From assembly GCA_049323915.1 (NCBI GenBank), contig JBMOPC010000007.1:1-23771 (forward strand): 23,771 nucleotides of DNA. The letters run 5' to 3'. Shown one piece after another: positions 14,066-20,267 of this stretch. The position numbers and the translations under genes were made by a program. The notes under the pieces are model-generated. The model was given only the letters and a program-made list of their open reading frames with translations. It was not told the DNA's origin and made no database searches. This DNA comes from BRHc4a sp049323915. GTDB lineage: Bacteria; Bacillota; Desulfotomaculia; Desulfotomaculales; Desulfocucumaceae. Within the stretch, counting starts at the first letter, position 1. The number at the start of each line of letters is the position of its first letter.

Positions 14066-15805
14066 ATGTGGACCAAGAGTTCTGGTGTGGAAAGAAAACC
14101 TCTGCCTTCAAATTATAAAGCTAAAACGCCGGCGGAAGAGGCCCTACAGAATGTACTGACGTTAGCCAAGGATATGGTGGGGGCGGGGCAGGGGGGCATC
14201 ATGTTTTTTGATCCGGATTCCAGCATGCTTTCGCTGCAATACCCGGCCTTTGACGTGCGGCGGGAAATGGTGGAAGAATACCGGGTCCCGGCAGATGGGG
14301 TAGGGGCGGCTGTAAAGGCCTTCCGTACACGCCAGCCGTATATTTCCAACCGGTGTTCCGAAGACCCCAACGTTATCCAAAGATATGTAGAGATGTACCG
14401 GGTTGAAAAACTCATGACAGTCCCTCTGGAGTGTGGTTCAGAAGTAATCGGCGTCTGGCACTTGAGCAATAAAAGGGACGGCTGCGGATGGGAGGAAAGG
14501 GACGTCAATTACTTTAGCGCCATGGCCAAGCGGCTCAGCGGGCTGATCGATCAGACCAGACAGTGGCAGATAAAAGAGCGGAGGCACCAGATTTGGCTGT
14601 CCATGATGCAGAAAATGGCGGGTACCGGAGACGTGCAGTCGGTGGCGGAGGTGTTGTCCCATGTGCTGAACTTTCCGGTGATGGTGGTGGACCGCTGGGG
14701 GTTTTGCCGGGCCAGGGTGAACTTTTCAGCCGGTATTACTCCGCCGGATGAAGAGAATTTAAAAAAGCATTTCGCCCGGGTTAACCCGCGCTCCGGCCTG
14801 TTGAGGATTTCGCCTGCGGCGGAAAACAAGCTGTCTTGTCAGGCCTTGGCGGTCCCCCTCAGACTGGCCCGCAATGCGTTGGGGTGCCTTGTGGTAATGG
14901 TGCCAGAGGACCGGCCTGTTGACGAGATCCTATTAAGCCAGGCCGGGATGGTGCTGGCAGTGGCGCTAAATATAGAAGATCGGCTTACAGATGTGATGGA
15001 GCGGATTAATAGCGACTTTCTGGATCGCCTGGTGGGGGGGAGGCTGGACCAGGACGAGGCGTGCATGCGGGCGGGCCGGCTTGGCCTGGATCTGCGCCGC
15101 GGATGGGTAACGGTGCTGGCCGTTCCCGATATGGCGCCCAGGACCGACGGCGAGTCGCAAAACATGTGGCACCGGCTGCATGCCGCCCGGGACGAACTCC
15201 GGCGCGAAGTGGAGAACTGGGCGCAGGAATGCTGGGTAGGCCTGCTGGGAGAATGTACCATGGTCATTTGGGTGGAGCAGCCTTCAAAGGCTGCTGGATG
15301 TGCGGTTAGTGAAAAACTGCCCAATGTGGTGCAGCAGGTGCTGAGACGATACGTTGCCGGAACCACCTTCTCCATTGGTGTGGGCGAAAAGATTTGCAGC
15401 GAGGCCACTCACTTTGCGGAAGCCTTCCGGGAAGCTGAACAGACCGTGGAAATAGGCCGCAAACTAAAAGGCCGGGGGCAGGTAACCTTCAGCAGCAGCC
15501 TCGGCTCAAACTTCATACTGTACGAGGCCGGCCAGTCCAAGTTCTGGAGGGCTTTCAGCGACCGGCTGATTCATAGGCTGGAGGAATATGACCGGAAACA
15601 TGATGCCCAGTTGGTGGGAACGCTTGAGGCCTATCTGGAAACTGGGGGAAGCATTGCGGCGGCGGCGCGCCTGCTGCATACCCATGTTAACACAGTACGC
15701 TACCGGCTGGCCCGGGTGGAGGAAATCACAGGGCGAAGCCTCAAGAGTGCCAGTAACCGCTTTGATTTTCAGCTCACCCTGCAGATTAAGAAACTGAGAG
15801 ACTAA
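14066..15805 (+). CDS. GAF-domain PucR/CdaR-type transcriptional regulator
   Basis: A 579-residue probable activator. Residues about 20-170 look like a GAF sensor domain (GGIMFFDPDSSMLSLQYP; KLMTVPLECGSEVIGVWHLSN). A second sensor-like region spans about 180-310. A degraded GGDEF-like region typical of CdaR proteins follows, and a PucR-type helix-turn-helix lies at 527-565 (GGSIAAAARLLHTHVNTVRYRLARVEEITG), the usual C-terminal DNA-binding part of PucR/CdaR/BldR-like regulators. GGAGGG lies before the ATG. It follows the ligase gene by 119 bases on the same strand, so it probably controls the transporter-ligase operon in response to its substrate or CoA ester. The ligand is unknown. Confidence 0.87.
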   Translation: MWTKSSGVERKPLPSNYKAKTPAEEALQNVLTLAKDMVGAGQGGIMFFDPDSSMLSLQYPAFDVRREMVEEYRVPADGVGAAVKAFRTRQPYISNRCSEDPNVIQRYVEMYRVEKLMTVPLECGSEVIGVWHLSNKRDGCGWEERDVNYFSAMAKRLSGLIDQTRQWQIKERRHQIWLSMMQKMAGTGDVQSVAEVLSHVLNFPVMVVDRWGFCRARVNFSAGITPPDEENLKKHFARVNPRSGLLRISPAAENKLSCQALAVPLRLARNALGCLVVMVPEDRPVDEILLSQAGMVLAVALNIEDRLTDVMERINSDFLDRLVGGRLDQDEACMRAGRLGLDLRRGWVTVLAVPDMAPRTDGESQNMWHRLHAARDELRREVENWAQECWVGLLGECTMVIWVEQPSKAAGCAVSEKLPNVVQQVLRRYVAGTTFSIGVGEKICSEATHFAEAFREAEQTVEIGRKLKGRGQVTFSSSLGSNFILYEAGQSKFWRAFSDRLIHRLEEYDRKHDAQLVGTLEAYLETGGSIAAAARLLHTHVNTVRYRLARVEEITGRSLKSASNRFDFQLTLQIKKLRD

Positions 15806-15883
15806 CCCGGGCTTAACGTCCGGACCTGTAGATGCTTGGATTTGTTGGCCGGGTCCTTTGCTGCTGTATTTTCAAACCTTTCA

Positions 15884-16075
15884 GGGCTGGCCTGTGTTGT
15901 GCTGAAGCCGGAGTACAGGGAAACCACCCTGGGAGAGGATATAGTAAAGTTCCTGGAGGGAAAAGTGGCCAAATGGATGCTTCCCGACAAGGTTGTGTTT
16001 ATTGACGAGATCCCCAAAACAAGTGTGGGCAAATTCAATAAAAAAGAGCTTCGGCAGAGGTATTTGCAGTTTTAA
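15884..16075 (+). pseudogene. C-terminal remnant of an acyl-CoA synthetase
   Basis: From about 15887 the frame reads LACVVLKPEYRETTLGEDI and continues to KVVFIDEIPKTSVGKFNKKEL, then QRYLQF and a stop. That is the last ~60 residues of an AMP-forming acyl-CoA synthetase, including the PKTSVGK motif with the catalytic lysine. The preceding 17 residues of the frame (from a TTG at 15836) show no family resemblance, there is no ribosome-binding site, and the adenylation domain is missing. It differs clearly from the C-terminus of the intact ligase at 12273-13946, so it is not a recent copy of that gene. It is best read as a relic lying between the regulator and the thiolase. Confidence 0.75.
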
Positions 16076-16139
16076 CGCCGGGTACAGCAATATAAAGTTA
16101 CTGCATAGGTGATCTTCCCGGTTTAATTTTAAAGGACTT

Positions 16140-16166
16140 TTGTAACGAAAATAGAATTTTTAATAC
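16140..16166 (+). promoter_or_regulatory. Possible promoter for the thiolase operon
   Basis: TTGTAA (16140-16145) and TAATAC (16161-16166) lie in a markedly AT-rich stretch 50 bases before the thiolase gene. The spacer is only 15 bases, or 16 if the -10 is read one base later. Confidence 0.3.
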
Positions 16167-16219
16167 TAAAAATAAAATGCATAAATTTTCGACAGTTGAA
16201 GGGGGAGATCAGCTTGCTT

Positions 16220-17404
16220 ATGGACGACATAGTTATTGCCGCGGGGGCAAGAAGCCCGATAGGAGATTTTGGCGGGGCCTTCAAAAACCTGCTGTCCAAT
16301 CAGATTCTGGTGCCTGTTATGAAAGAGGTAATATCCAGGTCCGGAATAAGCGCGGACAGTATTGACGATGTGATAATGGGCTGCTGCGCACAGCATACCG
16401 CCGAGCCCAACCTGGGCCGCACCGCCGCCCTGCTGGCCGGGCTTCCCAAAGAAGTAACCGGGATGACCATCCAGCGCCAGTGCTCGTCAGGGATGCAGGC
16501 CATAGTGAGCGGCTACCAGCAGATAGCCACCGGTGACTCCGACATTGTTATGGCCGGGGGCGCCGAGTCCATGAGCACCGTTCCCTATACACTGAAAGGA
16601 GCCCGCTGGGGGCAAAGACTGCAGCACGGCCAGATGACAGACGCCCTGTGGGAGCTGCTTATGGACCCCATTCACAAGATAATGATGGGCGAGACCGCCG
16701 AAAGGCTGGCCGACAAATACGGCATCTCCCGGGAGGAGCAGGACATAGTGGCCTTCAGGAGCCACCAGAACGCCATCAGGGCTATAGACGAGGGCAAATT
16801 TAAAGAAGAAATAGTCCCAATCCCGGTGCCACAGCGTAAAGGAGACCCGCTGGCGGTTGACACCGACGAGCACCCCAGGCGTGACGTGACACTGGAAAAA
16901 CTGTCCAAACTGCCCCCCACATTCCGTAAGGACGGCACGGTTACCGCCGGCAACTCATCCGGGCTGAACGACGGCGCCGCCGCGGTGGTGCTGATGACAG
17001 CCAGAAAGGCCAGGGAAATGGGAATCAAGCCTTTGGGGCGCATCGTGAGCCATGCCAGGGCGGGGGTTGAGCCCGACCTTATGGGTTACGGCCCTGTGCC
17101 TGCCATCAAAAAGGCGCTTCAGAGAGCCGGCAAAACCCTGGCCGACATGGAGCTGATCGAGCTGAACGAAGCCTTTGCCGCCCAGTATCTGGCTTGTGAA
17201 AAGCTTCTGGACATGAACCGGGAAATCACAAACGTAAACGGCAGCGGCGTCGGCCTGGGCCACCCGGTGGGCTGCACCGGGGCCAGGATCTCCATCACGC
17301 TGTTGTATGAAATGAAGAGGCGGAACCTGCGCTGGGGACTGGCTTCAATGTGCGTTGGCGGTGGAATGGGAATGGCCATGATATTTGAAAGGGAGAAGGA
17401 ATAA
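16220..17404 (+). CDS. Acetyl-CoA acetyltransferase (thiolase II)
   Basis: A 394-residue thiolase. It starts MDDIVIAAGARSPIGDFGG and carries the acyl-accepting Cys88 (QRQCSSGMQ), NEAFAAQ, His348 (GLGHPVGCTG) and Cys378 (MCVGGGMG), positions that nearly coincide with Cys89/His348/Cys378 of the Zoogloea enzyme. It condenses two acetyl-CoA or cleaves 3-ketoacyl-CoA in the cytoplasm. Two starts are possible: the ATG at 16220 (family-like start) or a TTG at 16214, which is better spaced from GGGGGAG (16201-16207). With the hydroxyacyl-CoA and acyl-CoA dehydrogenases downstream it suits a C4 or beta-oxidation route; direction cannot be told from the sequence. Confidence 0.95.
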   Translation: MDDIVIAAGARSPIGDFGGAFKNLLSNQILVPVMKEVISRSGISADSIDDVIMGCCAQHTAEPNLGRTAALLAGLPKEVTGMTIQRQCSSGMQAIVSGYQQIATGDSDIVMAGGAESMSTVPYTLKGARWGQRLQHGQMTDALWELLMDPIHKIMMGETAERLADKYGISREEQDIVAFRSHQNAIRAIDEGKFKEEIVPIPVPQRKGDPLAVDTDEHPRRDVTLEKLSKLPPTFRKDGTVTAGNSSGLNDGAAAVVLMTARKAREMGIKPLGRIVSHARAGVEPDLMGYGPVPAIKKALQRAGKTLADMELIELNEAFAAQYLACEKLLDMNREITNVNGSGVGLGHPVGCTGARISITLLYEMKRRNLRWGLASMCVGGGMGMAMIFEREKE

Positions 17405-17409
17405 CTGTT

Positions 17410-17444
17410 CAGAATACAGGAGTCAGAATCCAGAATTCAGAATA
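17410..17444. repeat. Heptamer-periodic intergenic repeat, copy C
   Basis: Five 7-base units cagaata-caggagt-cagaatc-cagaatt-cagaata start six bases after the thiolase stop codon. They are the complement-strand form of the TTCTGNN units seen at 8283 and 20207. Confidence 0.8.
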
Positions 17445-17569
17445 GGGAAGGCATACCTTACAAGCACTTAAAAGGCTGCCAGATATATGTGTAATTAAGC
17501 CGCATTCCACATGGTTTGTCTCTAATATTGGGCTGACAACTAAAGCTGACTAGCAAGGAGCGTGAGTAT

Positions 17570-18430
17570 GTGGACATCAAAACCATTGGCGTGATAGGCG
17601 CAGGAATAATGGGATCGGGAATCGCCCAGGTGGCCGCCAGGGCCGGGTTCAGCGTGATAATGAGGGATATTGACGACTCTTTTGTGGCCAGGGGACTTAG
17701 CGCCATAAGAAAAAACCTTGACCGCGAAGTCCAGAAAAACCGCCTTTCCCGGGAAGATGCCGACGCAATATTAAAAAGGCTCAAAGGGACCACCGACATC
17801 AGCGAATTGTCTGTCTGCGACTTTATAATAGAAGCAGCAGTTGAAAAAATGGACCTGAAAAAAGCCATATACCATGAACTGGACAGTATATGCCCGCCGG
17901 GTGTAATATTCGCATCCAACACTTCAGGGCTGTCCATCACTGAAATGGCGGCCGCTACCGGAAGGGCCGGCAATTTCATAGGCATGCACTTTTTCAACCC
18001 GGTTCCGGTGATGAAACTGGTGGAGCTGATAAAGGGGGCCGATACCAGCAATGAAACACTGCAGGCGGCCACCGGACTTGTGGAGAAATTCGGCAAGGAA
18101 TCGATAATGGTAAACGAGGCGCCGCTGTTTGCCGTAAACCGCATACTGGTTCCCATGCTGAACGAGGCCATGTTTGTCCTCATGGAGGGAGTGGCCTCGG
18201 CTGCGGATATCGACAGGGGAATGATGCTGGGAGCAAACCACCCCATAGGCCCGCTGGCACTTTCCGATTTAATCGGACTGGATACACTTTTAATGGTCAT
18301 GGAAACGCTGTATAATGAAACCGGGGATTCCAAATACAGACCGTGCCCGCTCCTGCGCAAACTGGTCCGGGCGGGTCACCTTGGCAGGAAAACCGGACAG
18401 GGCTTTTACAGTTACAGCGAGAAAAAATGA
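17570..18430 (+). CDS. hbd: 3-hydroxybutyryl-CoA dehydrogenase (3-hydroxyacyl-CoA dehydrogenase)
   Basis: A 286-residue enzyme, the usual length of clostridial Hbd. The nucleotide-binding motif GAGIMGSGIAQ is at 10-20, and the active-site set Ser119 (SNTSG), His140 (GMHFFNPVPVMKLVE) and Glu152 is in the standard places. The C-terminal domain contains NRILVPMLNEA and GPLALSDLIGLD, and ends RKTGQGFYSY. It interconverts acetoacetyl-CoA and 3-hydroxybutyryl-CoA, normally with NAD(H). GTG start chosen from AAGGAG 9 bases upstream. It follows the thiolase after a repeat-bearing gap of 165 bases, so it may not share that gene's transcript fully. Confidence 0.94.
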   Translation: MDIKTIGVIGAGIMGSGIAQVAARAGFSVIMRDIDDSFVARGLSAIRKNLDREVQKNRLSREDADAILKRLKGTTDISELSVCDFIIEAAVEKMDLKKAIYHELDSICPPGVIFASNTSGLSITEMAAATGRAGNFIGMHFFNPVPVMKLVELIKGADTSNETLQAATGLVEKFGKESIMVNEAPLFAVNRILVPMLNEAMFVLMEGVASAADIDRGMMLGANHPIGPLALSDLIGLDTLLMVMETLYNETGDSKYRPCPLLRKLVRAGHLGRKTGQGFYSYSEKK

Positions 18431-18482
18431 TTGTTCATTCTAAAACCGGCAGGCTGCTCAACTGATTACGGAGGTGGGGATG

Positions 18483-18830
18483 ATGAGTGACAGGAATATA
18501 CCCCTTGGATATATTCCCGATGAGGCAACGGGTTCAGGCCAGAGAATAATACGCAAGGTGGAGGATGCTATTTACCGCCATCCCGGGGTGGATGAGGTGG
18601 TGACCCTTTTTATGCCCGGCATTGACGGCAATTATGACCTTGCGGCATTCATAGTACCTTCGGACGCGGGGTTAACCCCGTCCATAATAAGGCATTTTGT
18701 GGAAAGCTCTGGACTGCTAAGCGCCGATGAAATCCCCCGCCGTTATCACCTGGTGCCCGAAATTCCCAAAACGCCCAGTGGTAAGTGCCAAAAGCAGAAA
18801 CTTGTACAGATTTTTATTGGAGATGATTGA
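18483..18830 (+). CDS. Free-standing AMP-binding C-terminal domain protein
   Basis: A protein of about 115 residues resembling only the C-terminal domain of adenylate-forming acyl-CoA synthetases. It has RKVEDAIYRHPGVDEVVTLF (about 24-43), a central AAFIVPSDAGLTP segment, an IIRHFVESSGLLSADEIPRRY helix region and EIPKTPSGKCQKQKL with the motif lysine. Unlike the remnant at 15884, it has an excellent ribosome-binding site (GGAGG 18470-18474, 8 bases before the ATG at 18483; another ATG at 18480) and a clean start, so it appears to be expressed. It sits between hbd and the acyl-CoA dehydrogenase. It may be a decayed ligase with a re-formed start or a separate domain working with another protein. 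Its function is unknown. Confidence 0.7.
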   Translation: MSDRNIPLGYIPDEATGSGQRIIRKVEDAIYRHPGVDEVVTLFMPGIDGNYDLAAFIVPSDAGLTPSIIRHFVESSGLLSADEIPRRYHLVPEIPKTPSGKCQKQKLVQIFIGDD

Positions 18831-18833
18831 GCG

Positions 18834-18895
18834 TCCCCCTTGCTTTAGTGGGGGTAGGACGTCTATACCGTCCGAAGGGGCGTAGCCCCTTTTTT
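18834..18895 (+). terminator. Terminator or attenuator before the acyl-CoA dehydrogenase gene
   Basis: Three hairpins follow one another. CCCCCTTGCTTTAGTGGGGG lies at about 18835-18854, and GGACG/CGTCC at about 18857-18873. The third is AAGGGGC (18875-18881) / GCCCCTT (18885-18891), running into a T tract ending at 18895. The last has the form of a Rho-independent terminator and ends only 16 bases before the next start codon, with GGAGG in between. It could partly uncouple the acyl-CoA dehydrogenase from the upstream genes. Confidence 0.6.
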
Positions 18896-18910
18896 AATGG
18901 AGGTTTTTAA

Positions 18911-20068
18911 ATGTACAAACTTACCGAGGAACAGGAATTGTTAAGGCAGACCGTACGCAGGCTGGCTGAGACAAAAGTGGCCCCCCGCGCGGCCGAAATC
19001 GACGAGGCCGATGAGTATCCGTGGGATTTGAAAGAGATTTTCGCGGAACAGGGGCTCATGGGGGCCGGGGTTCCCGAGGAATATGGCGGCACCGGGGCGG
19101 GGCTGCTGTCGGTATGCCTTATCACCGAAGAGATTTCCAGGGTTTCGGGTTCCGCCGCCCTTATCGTGGCTGCCCAGGAGCTGGGCCTGATGCCCATACT
19201 GGTGGGGGGAACGGAGGAACAAAAGCAAAAATTCCTGCCGGACCTTGCGGCCGGAGATAAAATAGCGGCCTTCGCCCTTACCGAACCCGATGCCGGGTCC
19301 GACGCCGGGAGCATGAAAACCACCGCCCGGCGGGATGGTGACAGGTACATACTAAACGGCACAAAATGCTTTATCACCAACGGAGGCATAGCCGACACCT
19401 ACACCGTTTTTGCCAAAACGCAGCCGGAGCAGGGTATCAAAGGCATCAGCGCCTTTGTGGTGGAAAAGGACGCCCCGGGTTTTACCATTGGAAAAAAAGA
19501 ACATAAAATGGGAATAAGGGGTTCCCAGACCACCCAGCTTATCTTCGAGGACTGTGAAGTGCCTGCGGAAAACCTTCTTGGCAAAGAGGGCAGCGGTTTT
19601 AAATACGCCATGATGACCCTGGACAGGACCCGGCCGGTGGTTGGTTCCCAGGGGCTGGGCCTGGCCCAGGGGGCATTCGACTACGCTCTTAATTACGCGA
19701 AGGAAAGGGTGCAGTTTGGCAAGCCAATAATTACCTTCCAGGGCCTGCAGTGGATGCTGGCCGACCTGCGCACCAGGATAGAGGCGGCCCGCCAGCTATT
19801 GTACAAGGCGGCCTGCATGGTCGAGGAATTTGAGTCTGGGGCAGTGTCGGCCAACGAGCTGAGCCTCTTTTCGGCCATGTCCAAGACATTTGCCACAGAC
19901 ACCGCCATGTACGTCACCACAGAGGCTTTGCAGATACTGGGGGGTTACGGATATATGAAGGAGTACCCCCTGGAAAGAATGATGAGGGACGCCAAAATTA
20001 CACAAATATATGAAGGGACCAACCAGATCCAGCGGGTGGTGATAGCCCGCTGCCTCATGGAAGGATAA
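18911..20068 (+). CDS. Acyl-CoA dehydrogenase, short-chain (butyryl-CoA dehydrogenase type)
   Basis: A 385-residue flavoprotein. Motifs in order are PEEYGGTGAG, AFALTEPDAGSDAGSM (FAD and substrate binding), KCFITNGG, KMGIRGSQTTQLIFEDCEVP, the ERVQFGKPIITFQGLQ region, QILGGYGYMKEYPLERMMRD, and YEGTNQIQR with Glu368, the catalytic base position of short-chain acyl-CoA dehydrogenases. It removes or adds hydrogens across the C2-C3 bond of acyl-CoA, passing electrons to ETF. No etfA/etfB genes are next to it, so it must use an ETF encoded elsewhere. GGAGG lies 7 bases before the ATG. A strong terminator follows. Confidence 0.94.
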   Translation: MYKLTEEQELLRQTVRRLAETKVAPRAAEIDEADEYPWDLKEIFAEQGLMGAGVPEEYGGTGAGLLSVCLITEEISRVSGSAALIVAAQELGLMPILVGGTEEQKQKFLPDLAAGDKIAAFALTEPDAGSDAGSMKTTARRDGDRYILNGTKCFITNGGIADTYTVFAKTQPEQGIKGISAFVVEKDAPGFTIGKKEHKMGIRGSQTTQLIFEDCEVPAENLLGKEGSGFKYAMMTLDRTRPVVGSQGLGLAQGAFDYALNYAKERVQFGKPIITFQGLQWMLADLRTRIEAARQLLYKAACMVEEFESGAVSANELSLFSAMSKTFATDTAMYVTTEALQILGGYGYMKEYPLERMMRDAKITQIYEGTNQIQRVVIARCLMEG

Positions 20069-20128
20069 GATATAAAAAAGCACACATGGTGCATGCCCTT
20101 CCTGATTGTTAGTGTTATAAAAAGCGAC

Positions 20129-20160
20129 AGCAGCCCGGTTAAACCCGGGCTGCTTTTTTT
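20129..20160 (+). terminator. Rho-independent terminator after the acyl-CoA dehydrogenase
   Basis: AGCAGCCCGG (20129-20138) pairs with CCGGGCTGCT (20145-20154), loop of 6, followed by a run of T to 20160. The minus strand also has a T-rich run after the hairpin, so it may end the penicillin-binding protein transcript as well. Confidence 0.9.
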
Positions 20161-20194
20161 GATTTGGGAACTTATGCTTTGTGGTAACTTTTTA

Positions 20195-20262
20195 AGGCTG
20201 TCTCGATTCTGAGTCCTGAGTTCTGTATTCTGAGTTCCAGTCGCCCGCAGGGCGAATTTGTT
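20195..20262. repeat. Heptamer repeat plus hairpin cassette, copy 2
   Basis: AGGCTGTC (20195-20202) is followed by 7-base units ttctgag-tcctgag-ttctgta-ttctgag (20207-20234), then the hairpin TCGCCC-GCA-GGGCGA (20241-20255). It matches copy 1 at 8283-8324 over 42 bases with two mismatches. It ends 5 bases beyond the stop codon of the minus-strand penicillin-binding protein. Confidence 0.85.
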
Positions 20263-20267
20263 CAATC

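Noticed and set aside
17458..18360. A 300-codon minus-strand open frame opposite hbd
   Set aside because: The plus strand encodes an intact 3-hydroxybutyryl-CoA dehydrogenase with all active-site residues; the reverse frame is Ser/Ile-rich with no recognisable motif.
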